DNA from: Pseudanabaena sp. M085S1SP2A07QC
GTDB lineage: Bacteria > Cyanobacteriota > Cyanobacteriia > Pseudanabaenales > Pseudanabaenaceae
Reading direction: 5' to 3'
Length of the DNA stretch: 62,968 nt
NCBI GenBank assembly: GCA_020404895.1
Contig: JADBWK010000029.1
Location: 1-62,968, forward strand
In this document: positions 44,175 through 53,509 of the stretch, piece by piece
Layout of the letters: each line of letters begins with the position of its first letter
Position numbering within the stretch: position 1 is the stretch's first letter
Position numbers and translations under genes: made by a program
The notes under the pieces: generated by a model
The model's input: the letters and a program-made list of their open reading frames with translations, nothing else
Database searches by the model: none
Told to the model about the DNA's origin: nothing

Positions 44175-44225
44175 AATGAATAATTAGTGATGTGCGGCAA
44201 AGCCGCACATCACTAATTATTCATT
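44175..44225. repeat. 51-bp palindrome
   Basis: 24-bp perfect arms from AATGAATAATTAGTGATGTG, loop AAA, ending 13 bp before the glycosyltransferase ATG. Confidence 0.75.
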
Positions 44226-44238
44226 GGGGAATGACTAT

Positions 44239-44982
44239 ATGCGCTTATCTATAATTCTGCCCTGTCTCAATGAAATTCGGCATGGATATTTAGAACGAAT
44301 TCTTACGAATCTAATAGCCCAATTAGTTCCTCAAAATTGTAAAAAAGAAATTATTGCTGTAGTCAGTGCTAGTGAAGATGGGACAGATCTAATTTTGGAT
44401 GAATATGCAGCGCACTCGCCTGAAATTCAAGTTGTACGATCACTTGCCAAAAATCGGGCTCAGAGACTAAATGAAGGTATTGCCATCAGCACAGGCGACA
44501 TAATTTTGTTACACCATCCTGCAACGCTCTTGCCAGAGCAAATTGCTCTCCAACTAATTGAGCAAGCTTTACAATCGAGCGGAAATTGGGGTGCGTTTCG
44601 CCATGGTTTTGACTTTTCACATTGGTTATTGCATTTTACGTCTTGGTACTCTGACAATGTGCGCGTCAAGCAAAAAGGCATTGTTTATTTAGATCACTGT
44701 CCGTTTATTAAGCGTGAAGTATTAGCTGAAATTGGGAATATCCCCGATCTCGATATTTTTGAAGATACGGTGTTAAGTGATCGCTTATGTCAATTCTCAA
44801 AGCCATTGTTGGCTCAAGGCAAGGTTATTACCTCTGCAAGGCGTTTTCGTCAGAGAGGAATATATCGCCATGCTATGCTCAACCAGTGGTTAAAGATCTG
44901 CTATCACTTCAACATTGACCCACAATCACTGAATCGTTTGTACGAACAAAAAGCTAGTATTAACGTCAAGTATGGTGATTAA
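44239..44982 (+). CDS. Family 2 glycosyltransferase
   Basis: 247-residue GT-A glycosyltransferase. MRLSIILPCLNEIR opens the fold; a later ISTGDIILLHHPATLLP stands where the D-x-D metal site usually is (ST-G-D-I-I-x-L-x-x-D in relatives, here HHP). The FLGDCPFI-like LDHCPFIKREVLAEIG and DIFEDTVLSDRL (catalytic E/D) follow, as in the TIGR04283-type group. The ATG at 44239 has a GGGGA 9 bases upstream. No other glycan genes adjoin. Confidence 0.8.
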   Translation: MRLSIILPCLNEIRHGYLERILTNLIAQLVPQNCKKEIIAVVSASEDGTDLILDEYAAHSPEIQVVRSLAKNRAQRLNEGIAISTGDIILLHHPATLLPEQIALQLIEQALQSSGNWGAFRHGFDFSHWLLHFTSWYSDNVRVKQKGIVYLDHCPFIKREVLAEIGNIPDLDIFEDTVLSDRLCQFSKPLLAQGKVITSARRFRQRGIYRHAMLNQWLKICYHFNIDPQSLNRLYEQKASINVKYGD

Positions 44983-45051
44983 ATATCAGATTTTGGGCTT
45001 AGTCCGTAATCTAATATTCTGACTAGATTATTTAGTGAGGAGTTTTTAAGG

Positions 45052-46311
45052 GTGATTGGTTCCCAGAAGTTCGGTAAAAGTAAATACGATCTGTTCGTTA
45101 ACAAAAAGAGATTTTCAGAACAAAAATCTTGGGCATCGACCTTATATCGTGGTGGAGATATCTTATTTGCAACTTGGGTAGGGTTAATTTGTGCTGTACC
45201 ACCTTGCTATATGCAAACTGATTTTCAAAGACCAGCCGAAGCTGCGGAACTTAAACTTGCTCAAGCCATAGCCCCAATATCTCCGCGTGCAGTTAATCCT
45301 CTCACCCTTGATCTTACCGATGATCTATTAGATAGCGATCGCCAAAATCTTTTGCAAGCGATCGATCATAGTATTCAATACATCCGTACCCCATCTGCTG
45401 CTAAGCGTTATCCGATCGCAGGAATTAGTCAAGATCTTATGGAGCGCAGTTTGGTGAGATTTCGTCGGCTTGTCCAAGTGTCTCGCACTGCTAAAGATCT
45501 CCAGCAAGCCGTAAATCGTGAATTTGATCTTTATCAATCCGTAGGGCGTGATGGTAATGGCGATGTTCAGTTTACAGGCTATTACGAGGCTGTATACAAA
45601 GCGAGTCGTACTCGTACTGATGAATTTAAATACCCGCTGTATAGATTGCCACCAGACTTTGCTCAATGGCAATCTCCCCATCCTACTCGCGCTATGCTTG
45701 AAGGCAGCAAGCAAATGGCAGGGTTAGAAATTGCATGGTTAAGCGATCGCTTTCAGGCTTTTTTAGTGCATGTTCAAGGCTCAGCAAGGTTTGAGTTGTC
45801 CGATGGCAATTTATTAACTGTTGGTTATGCAAGTAAAACTGATCAACCCTATCGGTCAGTTGGCGCAGAGCTAGTTAGAGATGGCAAAATGCGTCTTGAA
45901 GACGTGACATTGCAGACTCTGATTGAGTATTTCAAAAAAAATCCTCAAGATTTAATTAAGTATCTCAATCGCAACCCTAGCTTTGTCTTTTTTCGCGAAA
46001 CTAATGGCAAGCCTGCGACAGGCAGTCTTGGTGCGCCAGTTATCGCAGAGCGTTCAATTGCCACTGACAAAAAAATCTTTCCCTCTGGCGGCATTGCTCT
46101 GATCCGTACTGAAATTCCGTTTGAGAATCCCACCACAGGTAAGCTTGAATTACGTCAAGTACAGCGTTTTGTGCTCGATCAAGATACAGGCGGTGCGATT
46201 CGTGGTGCGGGACGAGTAGATATCTTTATGGGAACAGGCGATCGGGCTAAGCAACGGGCTGGATTAATCAAAGGCGAAGGCGAGTTGTATTATCTTGTAT
46301 TAAAAAAATAA
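45052..46311 (+). CDS. mltA: MltA, lytic murein transglycosylase A
   Basis: Cleaves peptidoglycan glycan strands to 1,6-anhydromuropeptides. The 419 residues have an N-terminal hydrophobic stretch (about 32-50, likely signal or anchor), the MltA domain with FTGYYEAVYKASRTRTDEFKYP, GLEIAWLSDRFQAFLVHVQGSARF, and the C-terminal 3D domain FVLDQDTGGAIRGAGRVDIFMGTGDRA with the catalytic Asp region. The start is GTG with GAGGAG 9 bases upstream. Confidence 0.92.
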   Translation: MIGSQKFGKSKYDLFVNKKRFSEQKSWASTLYRGGDILFATWVGLICAVPPCYMQTDFQRPAEAAELKLAQAIAPISPRAVNPLTLDLTDDLLDSDRQNLLQAIDHSIQYIRTPSAAKRYPIAGISQDLMERSLVRFRRLVQVSRTAKDLQQAVNREFDLYQSVGRDGNGDVQFTGYYEAVYKASRTRTDEFKYPLYRLPPDFAQWQSPHPTRAMLEGSKQMAGLEIAWLSDRFQAFLVHVQGSARFELSDGNLLTVGYASKTDQPYRSVGAELVRDGKMRLEDVTLQTLIEYFKKNPQDLIKYLNRNPSFVFFRETNGKPATGSLGAPVIAERSIATDKKIFPSGGIALIRTEIPFENPTTGKLELRQVQRFVLDQDTGGAIRGAGRVDIFMGTGDRAKQRAGLIKGEGELYYLVLKK

Positions 46312-46315
46312 CCAT

Positions 46316-46364
46316 CATATTTTTGTTAAAAGTGTTGCTTTGCAACACTTTTAACAAAAATATG
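46316..46364. terminator. 49-bp palindrome after mltA
   Basis: CATATTTTTGTTAAAAGTGTTGC and its complement with almost no loop, 4 bp after the stop. Confidence 0.75.
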
Positions 46365-46403
46365 GGTTTGGATTTCAGCGTAAATCAATGTAGGAAAAAA
46401 GTT

Positions 46404-46664
46404 ATGCCACGAGTAAATCCTTTTACGATCAGAATGCAAGTTGCAAGAATGTTTGAGCAAGGTCAATCACTCTTTGCAGAGCTCAAAGTTCAAGACTGGC
46501 TAAAGGAACGCAATCATAATCCTAAAGATTATGTAATTCGCTTCCTTCAAAAAATGGCTCCCGTCGGTTCCAATTCTTCTGTAATGGTAGAGATAGAACT
46601 CGTTCGCAAAGATGGTCAACCCGTTGACGAGTGGCTATTACAAGAAATCTCTAGACAAAGCTAG
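46404..46664 (+). CDS. Conserved cyanobacterial small protein
   Basis: 86-residue basic protein: MPRVNPFTIRMQVARMFEQGQ, LKVQDWLKERNHNP, VMVEIELVRKDGQPVDEWLL. No known domain recognised. The ATG at 46404 is used; the frame upstream crosses the palindrome. Placed between mltA and the convergent sensor kinase, without a clear link to either. Confidence 0.65.
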   Translation: MPRVNPFTIRMQVARMFEQGQSLFAELKVQDWLKERNHNPKDYVIRFLQKMAPVGSNSSVMVEIELVRKDGQPVDEWLLQEISRQS

Positions 46665-46682
46665 ATATGACTCTCAAAAATT

Positions 46683-46725
46683 ATCCCAAAGCATAAAATG
46701 ACGTAGCCATTTTATGCTTTGGGAT
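46683..46725. terminator. Hairpin between convergent genes
   Basis: ATCCCAAAGCATAAAATG and its perfect complement, 7-base loop; it reaches the stop of the kinase gene (46725). Confidence 0.75.
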
Positions 46726-49505
46726 TAAGAACTAGACAGAGGCAAGATTAGGCGACTGAGGATGCGATTGTCTTCTAGTTGATAGAGAGACAGCTCTCCA
46801 CCAGCCTCCACCATAAGAGTCTGACAGATAGCAAGATGTAAGCCAGGAGGCTGATCTAACAACGAAGGAGATAGAGGATCGATCGCTCTACCTTGATGCA
46901 ACTCCTGCAATAAAGAAGCATCAACCACGCCATAATCGGTGATTGATAGCTCTAGAAGCTTTTCGTCTATTTGGCGACACCAAAGATCAATTCGGCCGCC
47001 AACATCCGATCGCCCACAGGCAAATAGTAACAACTCATTTAAAATCATTTCCATCTTAGCGATATCACCACCAACGACTACATTGGCTTGATTATGCACC
47101 TGCGTCCAAATTTGGCGTTGTTTTATGAGCGTATCTACTCTTTCTAAAGCCCGTTTGAGCATACCTGCTAGAGGAGCAGTCTCATAATTGGGACGCAAGC
47201 GCCATTGCTCCTTGCGGATAATCTGTGGGAGTGGAGATAGAGAACTCTGTAATTGCTTAAGAGAACTTTGCAATGTAATATTATTGATGCCTCCAGTTCC
47301 ATTAGCACGAGCATCAGCATCCAATAAACGCTGAACTCCCGAGCTAACTGTACGATAGATATCCTCTAAACGACGATGTTTATACCAATTAAGTCGTTCT
47401 AATTCTTGACGATTGTGCTTGAGATGATCAACGATTAGCAGGTGACGACGAGACCAAGATAGTTGGTTTGCCAACATATTAAACGCCTGCAATTGGCGAT
47501 CAACCCATCGCCGTCCAACGCGATCGGCAACCAAAATCATTCCTGTTGGCTGGTGATCAGGAGTTGTCCGTAATGCAGTCACCAATAAATGGCCAAGAGC
47601 AGGGGCATTTAGCCAAGCCTTAGTCTGTTCTGGTAAGTCATGAATACTCAGGGGCAGAATTCCCTCGCTTTGGATCGCCCACTGTGCAAGCGGATCTTCT
47701 TCGATCGCAATTAGAGTTTCGCTGATCGAGAGCTGATACTCATCGCGGCTAGCAAATACAGAAGCAATTTGTCCGCCTTGCCGACCTGGTAGCCATACTA
47801 CTAATACGGCAAGAGGGGATTGCGTAACCTGAGCCATTAATTGAGTTGCCGTCTGATGCAACTTCTCAAGATCATTGCATTGTTGGATAGCAACTAAGCC
47901 AAATTGAACGGCTTGATGAGACTTTTGGCGTTCATCGGATAAGCGCTGCAACTCATTTTGGTGAACGATTAATCCAATCTGCTGAGCAACAGCTTGTACT
48001 ATTTCTCTTTCTGGTCGAGACCATGTACGTGGGGCTTCATGGGCAATAGCCAGAACACCTTCGAGAGTCTTCCCAATTGAAGTACTACTGACGATCATTG
48101 AACGTACATCTAGATCAATTAATGAATTTCGCCATGACAAAAATTTAAAATCACTGTCAAGATTCTCAACAGTTGCAGCATCAGTAGATTGCTCCATCAT
48201 CTGCACATCCACGACCGCTAATCCAGGTAAAACCGAAGGGATTGGGCGACGGTTTTTAGGATGATATTGAAAATCGATCCGAAACACATCATTGTCTTTG
48301 TCATAGGTTGCCACCCAAAAGCGTTCCAGCCCTAAGCGCTGACATAACTGTTCCGCAGCTTGATCGAGGGCGCTTTGCCAATCGCTATCAGAGTATATCG
48401 CTCTGGCAATTCCTGCGGTGAGAATTTGATCGGAGGCAATGCGATCGAGGGTAACTTCCATCTCTTCGAGAGGTGCAGTAATGGCTGCTAGCTGAGCTGC
48501 ACCACGAACAAAATTACGCTCATCGTCAGTCCAGAGACGAGGTTCATCGCCTTCCACTGACAAAAATCCTAACAATTCCGATTGAAAAAATATGGGCGCA
48601 ATAATTATTGAAACCGCCCCAAATTGTTCCATAACGCGATTGCTGACTTCACCCTTGGTCATGGATTTGGCATCAACTACCACCACTACCTGATCTTTGG
48701 ATAGAGCCTGATACAAACTAGGGGCATTTTGGACAGTTACCCCAGCTGTATTGTCAACTGCTTGCTTGATTTTTGGTCCTGGCTGGCGATTGGCAATCCG
48801 TCGCCAAAAATATTGATGCTCGCGTTCAAACCAGTAAATATTGGTATGATCGGGCATAACAAAGTTGTGGGTTTCCTGAACAATCTCTTCGAGTCGTTCA
48901 GTGAGTGCTGGTAGATTCCGAATTTTTGAGAGGATTTGCAGTAGCGGTTCATCAGGGCGCTTAGTATTGTGATGATGCCAATCGTCATCAAGGCGTCTCA
49001 GTGTGGAGCCAAGCGCACCAAGTACTACAGAAAGTCTTGCTCTTTCTTCATTGCGCGGGGTGACATTCCACAGATTGGAGCCTAAGAGGACTACGCCAAA
49101 GCTACGATCGCGATGATAGATCGGCCAAAGCAATGTGCCTTGGATATCAAATTTTTGGGCTAGTTTTTGCCATTCACCACTACGTTTCTCTTGGCGTAGA
49201 TCGGCGATCGGTACAGGCTTGCGTTGCAAAATCACCTGATCGAGCAAATCGCCCGCATTGAGGTTAAATCGGTCTTTTAAAAATTTAATTTCACCAGCAG
49301 GAGTTGTACCACCTTTACCTGTAAGTCTGTGGTTTTCAGCGTCATAAAGCCCAATCCAAAGAAGCTTGTAATCAAAATTATCTCGAAGGTAATCGAGCGT
49401 TGCCGTCAATAGTTTGTCAATACTATCTTCATCACGCAAGAACTGCATGATTCGCCCAAGGTTAACAAATTGGCGATCCCATGGGTTAGCTCCTGCTTGA
49501 CTCAT
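46725..49505 (-). CDS. Multi-GAF sensor histidine kinase-like protein
   Basis: 926-residue cytosolic signalling protein. At least four GAF-like domains: about 15-175 (LLWIGLYDAENHRLTG), 205-355 (IYWFEREHQYFWRR), 370-530 (ERFWVATYDKDNDVFRID) and 545-700. Next is a degenerate dimerisation helix (LNWYKHRRLEDIYRTV, the His is a possible phospho-acceptor) and a GHKL ATPase region (MEMILNELLLFACGR as N-box, DYGVVD, PGLHLAICQTLM). Ligand unknown; no response regulator adjacent. Confidence 0.85.
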   Translation of the reverse strand: MSQAGANPWDRQFVNLGRIMQFLRDEDSIDKLLTATLDYLRDNFDYKLLWIGLYDAENHRLTGKGGTTPAGEIKFLKDRFNLNAGDLLDQVILQRKPVPIADLRQEKRSGEWQKLAQKFDIQGTLLWPIYHRDRSFGVVLLGSNLWNVTPRNEERARLSVVLGALGSTLRRLDDDWHHHNTKRPDEPLLQILSKIRNLPALTERLEEIVQETHNFVMPDHTNIYWFEREHQYFWRRIANRQPGPKIKQAVDNTAGVTVQNAPSLYQALSKDQVVVVVDAKSMTKGEVSNRVMEQFGAVSIIIAPIFFQSELLGFLSVEGDEPRLWTDDERNFVRGAAQLAAITAPLEEMEVTLDRIASDQILTAGIARAIYSDSDWQSALDQAAEQLCQRLGLERFWVATYDKDNDVFRIDFQYHPKNRRPIPSVLPGLAVVDVQMMEQSTDAATVENLDSDFKFLSWRNSLIDLDVRSMIVSSTSIGKTLEGVLAIAHEAPRTWSRPEREIVQAVAQQIGLIVHQNELQRLSDERQKSHQAVQFGLVAIQQCNDLEKLHQTATQLMAQVTQSPLAVLVVWLPGRQGGQIASVFASRDEYQLSISETLIAIEEDPLAQWAIQSEGILPLSIHDLPEQTKAWLNAPALGHLLVTALRTTPDHQPTGMILVADRVGRRWVDRQLQAFNMLANQLSWSRRHLLIVDHLKHNRQELERLNWYKHRRLEDIYRTVSSGVQRLLDADARANGTGGINNITLQSSLKQLQSSLSPLPQIIRKEQWRLRPNYETAPLAGMLKRALERVDTLIKQRQIWTQVHNQANVVVGGDIAKMEMILNELLLFACGRSDVGGRIDLWCRQIDEKLLELSITDYGVVDASLLQELHQGRAIDPLSPSLLDQPPGLHLAICQTLMVEAGGELSLYQLEDNRILSRLILPLSSS

Positions 49506-49863
49506 ATTTTTGCCCTGATTTAGACTTAGGTATGGTTAGAGCGATGTAACTTAATAAAATGAAATCTTTTAGAAATTTAAGGTTATAGAAAGTATTACAA
49601 CCCAATCGTACAATCTTTAGCTTAGAAAGTCAGCAACACACCATACTTTTATTGATTGTATTAACTTTTATAGCATTTACTCGCTTTCCACCCAAGCATT
49701 GTTGAAGCAGTCAGCAATTCTCATTATGAAAATCCGTTTTTTGAAAGTCCGCCTAAGGCAGACTTTCAAAAAACGGATTTTGGCATTTCCATCGCCAAAG
49801 GCGATGGAAATGCCAAAGGCGATGGAAATGGGAATGCTGTACAAAGAATCTCTACAGGAATTA
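49506..49863. other. Spacer with two hairpins
   Basis: 358 bp without a gene. It has a 53-bp palindrome (49729-49781), directly followed by GGCATTTCCATCGCC and a short tandem GCCAAAGGCGATGGAAAT unit (two copies, about 49793-49830). Reading frames across it are by-products of the palindrome. Confidence 0.5.
49729..49781. repeat. 53-bp palindrome
   Basis: AAAATCCGTTTTTTGAAAGT plus CTGCC-like inner stem and complement. A half-element similar to its left flank occurs at about 29583-29620. Confidence 0.75.
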
Positions 49864-50178
49864 TTAGTTTCCAATGAGCCACTCTAGCGATCGCTCTCCA
49901 ATTTGCAGAGGAATGCTCACAGCTTTGCCGAGTCGGGGGCGTTCTTTGGTAACTTCGATAAATTTTTGAACCTGATCAACTACAGCCCAATCACTCAGAT
50001 ATGAGGCAATCACATCAAGGTGTTGAATAAATTCTGTTTCACTCATCGAAAAAGACTGTTGCTCTTGGTAGCGCCACATTACCTGCAAGAAAATTTTTCC
50101 TTGGGTTTTGCGTAATTGTAAGTCATAGGAGTAGTCCCATTTATTGGCGATCGCCTGACGAAGTTCTGCGCCTGTCAT
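49864..50178 (-). CDS. DUF3067 family protein
   Basis: 104-residue protein matching the cyanobacterial/plastid DUF3067 family end to end: MTGAELRQAIANKWDYSYD, QLRKTQGKIFLQVMWRYQEQ, HLDVIASYLSDW, ERPRLGKAVSIPLQIGER. Function is not established; conservation across oxygenic phototrophs suggests a photosynthesis- or thylakoid-related role. Preceded by a hairpin-rich spacer. Confidence 0.92.
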   Translation of the reverse strand: MTGAELRQAIANKWDYSYDLQLRKTQGKIFLQVMWRYQEQQSFSMSETEFIQHLDVIASYLSDWAVVDQVQKFIEVTKERPRLGKAVSIPLQIGERSLEWLIGN

Positions 50179-50214
50179 AATTTATACATCTTTTGCTCAA
50201 CATAATCTTAACTC

Positions 50215-50317
50215 ATACCAAAATACAAAATGGCTGCGCCATTTTGTATTTTTAAAACCCTTACAGGGTTTGGTTTTTAATTCACAAAAGTGTTGTCACA
50301 CTTTCGTGAATTGGTAT
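50215..50317. repeat. Composite double-hairpin element, copy 4 (inverted)
   Basis: ATACCAAAATACAAAATGGC...GAATTGGTAT: the same parts as copies 2 and 3 in reverse order, with centre TAAAACCCTTACAGGGTTTG. Confidence 0.85.
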
Positions 50318-50340
50318 GATAGGCGATTTGAGTCTAACCA

Positions 50341-50400
50341 TAAAACCTAGAATCTGCACCGTCCGCTGCATAGTCGGTGCAGATTCTGACTCTGGGTTTT
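50341..50400. repeat. Hairpin
   Basis: AGAATCTGCACCG/CGGTGCAGATTCT arms inside AAAACCT...TGGGTTTT flanks, downstream of murQ. Confidence 0.6.
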
Positions 50401-50425
50401 CAATTATAGCTGTCGGCATTCTTGT

Positions 50426-50513
50426 TACTCCCTTCCCACCAAAGAAATAGCCATATAAAACCAAGAATTAGACGTTGCGGCGATTCGCGCCGCAACGTCT
50501 AATTTTTCACTGG
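50426..50513. repeat. Dispersed 88-bp palindromic repeat, copy B
   Basis: Copy of 12471-12557. Its right end (CACTGG strand) lies inside murQ and encodes the last four codons and the TAG, so the insertion has set the murQ C-terminus. Confidence 0.85.
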
Positions 50514-51431
50514 GTTGTTGAGATATATCATTGCTTTACCCAAATGTCCTTGAGTATTTTGCAATAATTGCTCGGCAGTGGCGGCTTCTATGCCTTTCCA
50601 ATGCATTAGCAAAGCTAATTTGACCCGTTTTCCCGATCGCTCTAGCAATTTTGCAGCCTCTTCACGACTGAGTGATGTGAGATCGCGAATAATCCGAATA
50701 GCCCGATCTTCGAGCTTGCTATTGGTGACAGAGACATCAATCATCCGATTTCCATAAACCTTACCTAGCTGCACCATTACCCCTGTCGAAACCGTATTTA
50801 AAACTAATTTTGTGGCTGTCCCTGCTTTAAGTCTTGTAGATCCTGCCAAGATCTCTGCCCCGACTAATGGACGAATCTCAATATCGTACTGAATTGGAAA
50901 TTGGTCAGGTGGTACACAGCAAAAAAAGATCGTTTTCGCACCACGTTTTCGACCTTCTTTAAGCGCTCCATGGACATAGGGTGTGGTTCCACCTGCGGTA
51001 ATGCCAAAAACAACATCGCGATCGCTAATATTTCTCTCCGCGATCGCATCTGCACCATCATCTTCACGATCTTCGAGGGCTTCAGAACTGCGTACCATCG
51101 CATTCATTCCTCCTGCCAAGATGCCTTGAATTAATTCAGGATCACTGCAAAAAGTGGGCGGACATTCGGCAGCATCGAGGACACCAAGTCGCCCACTTGT
51201 GCCAGCACCAACATAAAACAATCGACCGCCATTAGTGATCGCTTCAGCAATACAGGTAATCGCAGCGGAGATCGCTTCTTTTTCTCGTCCAACTGCGGCT
51301 ACAGCCTTGGCATCCTCTCGATTAAAAAGTTCGACAATTTCTGAGGCGCTGAGCCGATCCAGATTTTGACTGTGGGGATTTGCCTGCTCTGTTAACAAAT
51401 AACCGCGATCACCATTCAATACATTATTCAC
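50499..51431 (-). CDS. murQ: MurQ, N-acetylmuramic acid 6-phosphate etherase
   Basis: Splits the lactyl ether of MurNAc-6-phosphate, giving GlcNAc-6-phosphate in cell-wall recycling. The 310-residue SIS-fold protein contains [30 protein letters not shown] (catalytic Glu in the AAEC region), [15 protein letters not shown], and [35 protein letters not shown] from the dispersed repeat makes the final codons. It overlaps the upstream PCP_red gene by 4 bp, so they are translationally coupled. Confidence 0.95.
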   Translation of the reverse strand: MNNVLNGDRGYLLTEQANPHSQNLDRLSASEIVELFNREDAKAVAAVGREKEAISAAITCIAEAITNGGRLFYVGAGTSGRLGVLDAAECPPTFCSDPELIQGILAGGMNAMVRSSEALEDREDDGADAIAERNISDRDVVFGITAGGTTPYVHGALKEGRKRGAKTIFFCCVPPDQFPIQYDIEIRPLVGAEILAGSTRLKAGTATKLVLNTVSTGVMVQLGKVYGNRMIDVSVTNSKLEDRAIRIIRDLTSLSREEAAKLLERSGKRVKLALLMHWKGIEAATAEQLLQNTQGHLGKAMIYLNNPVKN

Positions 51432-51613
51432 TGGCCAAACTCAATCCTTGCTTTTTCGACAATTTCTGCGGTAATCGTATCACTACCTGCTGCTTGAGCT
51501 AGTTGCTCGATTTTCAGACGCGCCTGCGATCGCACAAAGTAAGGGATATTTTTGTATTTAATTTTTGCTTCAGGTGTCCAACTTAAGCCTTCAAAATAAT
51601 CAGAATTTTGCAT
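51428..51613 (-). CDS. Stand-alone PCP_red domain protein
   Basis: 61-residue protein: [47 protein letters not shown]. This is the C-terminal domain of the ChlB subunit of light-independent protochlorophyllide reductase, found alone in many cyanobacteria. Stand-alone function is not established. It overlaps murQ by ATGA, an unexpected pairing of a pigment-type domain with wall recycling. Confidence 0.85.
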   Translation of the reverse strand: MQNSDYFEGLSWTPEAKIKYKNIPYFVRSQARLKIEQLAQAAGSDTITAEIVEKARIEFGQ

Positions 51614-51693
51614 GGTCTTTTCGATAATTAGCGATCGCTAGTATGCCATCTCCTCCGTTTTCATCAAAATTTGCTTCGTGTAGGTTTACAATC

Positions 51694-51748
51694 ATGTTAT
51701 AAAAGCGAAAACATAGCGCTTCGCGCTATGTTTTCGCTTTTATAACAT
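51694..51748. repeat. 55-bp palindrome
   Basis: 26-bp perfect arms from ATGTTATAAAAGCGAAAACA, loop TTC, between the CHAT gene stop and the PCP_red gene. Confidence 0.8.
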
Positions 51749-51797
51749 TTAGGGCTGTGCGAAGCACGGCGCAAATGGCAAACTCATTGATTTTGTT

Positions 51798-53393
51798 TTA
51801 TAACCAGTTACCTACTAAGGTAAATGAAGACCAAAAGAAAGGATGCTTCAGATCAATGCCTCTGGTATCAATGAGAAAGGGAATATTTGGGAATCCTTTC
51901 ACCCCAATAATCTGATTATTCTTAATTGTTACTTCACCACGCAAAAATGCTAACTGAGCTTCTTGCAAAGCGATCGCTTTACTCGGTGCTGTAGGTAAGC
52001 CACGATAAAAACGAATCATTAAGGGAGCCGTGCCTGCATCACTAACTGTCCATAGAGAAGCCAAAACGCTCTTAGCACCAGAATCTACCGCCAAACCTGC
52101 CAGACCCAGATTTTGCCCTACGGCAGTTTCACAAGCACTTAGAGTTAATAGATCAGTTACAAGATTCATTTTCGAGATTTGGTTCATTTGCAAGCGATCT
52201 TCCCAAAATTGAATAAAAGATTCCTGTGGAGAATTTTTGACAAATTTGGCATGGGTCGCTAGATGGATAATCCCAAAATTTTGACTACTGATTTGCGATC
52301 GCAGATTATCTTTGGTAAAGGCACTATTCATAAAGGTTTTACCAACTAGTACCTGCGATGATATCGTCTCAACCTCTACTTTCGTTGCTGGCAATGGCGA
52401 CCAGCCTTCGACAGACTCAGACAGTCCCATAGCTAAGATTTGCGGAGTCAGCGTGCGATCGGGATGATTTGGTTCCGTTAGCTGCCATGATGGAATCGTC
52501 ACAACCGCATATTTCTCGACGAGATAGCGCTTGCCGTCATGAAAGGCGGCTGGCGGCACTACGCGCAAATTACCATTCATCACAAATACCAGTGTTTTCA
52601 CCTGTGCCTTTTCTAGCTCAGGTTCCATCGGGCGCACCACCCAGTCATAAAGCTGCTGTGACTGCGGTAAAAAGTCATTGGAACTGGTATCACGTAAATT
52701 ATTGCGAAAGTCAAGGATCACGCGATCGACCTCTTCCGTGGTGACATTGTACGCAACCTTCCGAAAGGGAATACCGTTGCTTTGATTGGTTTGAGCGATC
52801 GGCAGCCCAATTTTTTCTTGCAAAGACTTTGCGCCAATCCGAGTGCGTGAGAAGATTCCCGCAGGTCGGTTGGGACTAGATGGCGGTACGCCAATTAGTT
52901 CTAAACCACCTTTAGAAGTAGTGACATAAATCAGAGCGGTCGGGCTTCCTGTCAGTTGTGAGATGCGCTGCACCTCTGAGGCATAGCAGTCATCACTGTC
53001 AGGCTTTAGCGATCGCATCCGTTTGAGTAAATAAGCTTCTAATTCGGCGCTATATCCTTTTTCGAGAGCATTACATGCTTGAGGCAATTGGTTCTGAGCA
53101 GCATATTGCCGCGCTAAGAGAAAATACAAACGCCCAATTTGTCCACGGATTTCAGCGATGTCAGGAGATAAATCAACTTGCTGTTGGTCGTTATTGCCAG
53201 AACGACTTAAGGAATTGATCAAATTTAAAAGTATTAACGGATTAAAGCCACCGCTAGAAGGGTTTCTTGAATGGTTATCAGAATTATCAGGATATTGCGA
53301 TGGGGAATTAGATTGAGATCGCGCAGGTTTGGGCAAACTTAGCGACATCATCGCAAACATGAAGGAAAGAAACCATAACAGAAAATATCGCAT
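51798..53393 (-). CDS. Exported CHAT-domain protein
   Basis: 531-residue caspase-like (CHAT) protein. It begins with a signal peptide (WFLSFMFAMMSLSLPKPARS), then a helical, TPR-like region (about 85-130: GRLYFLLARQYAAQNQLPQAC), then the CHAT fold with the catalytic His in IHLATHAKF (about residue 378) and Cys in LLTLSACETAVGQNLGLAG (about 418), ending in KSVLASLWTVSDAGTAPLM. CHAT proteases are often defence effectors, but a secreted form suggests a periplasmic role. It is divergent from the STAND stub and the RM/TA island. Confidence 0.87.
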   Translation of the reverse strand: MRYFLLWFLSFMFAMMSLSLPKPARSQSNSPSQYPDNSDNHSRNPSSGGFNPLILLNLINSLSRSGNNDQQQVDLSPDIAEIRGQIGRLYFLLARQYAAQNQLPQACNALEKGYSAELEAYLLKRMRSLKPDSDDCYASEVQRISQLTGSPTALIYVTTSKGGLELIGVPPSSPNRPAGIFSRTRIGAKSLQEKIGLPIAQTNQSNGIPFRKVAYNVTTEEVDRVILDFRNNLRDTSSNDFLPQSQQLYDWVVRPMEPELEKAQVKTLVFVMNGNLRVVPPAAFHDGKRYLVEKYAVVTIPSWQLTEPNHPDRTLTPQILAMGLSESVEGWSPLPATKVEVETISSQVLVGKTFMNSAFTKDNLRSQISSQNFGIIHLATHAKFVKNSPQESFIQFWEDRLQMNQISKMNLVTDLLTLSACETAVGQNLGLAGLAVDSGAKSVLASLWTVSDAGTAPLMIRFYRGLPTAPSKAIALQEAQLAFLRGEVTIKNNQIIGVKGFPNIPFLIDTRGIDLKHPFFWSSFTLVGNWL

Positions 53394-53509
53394 ATGAATT
53401 TACTCCTAAACTTCCTTAGATCTCCTTAGATCTATTGTGAACCAAATAATCGGCGATCGCATTTTCTAATTTGCTTGTATAGCAACGTAAGAGATAGATA
53501 GGACAATTC

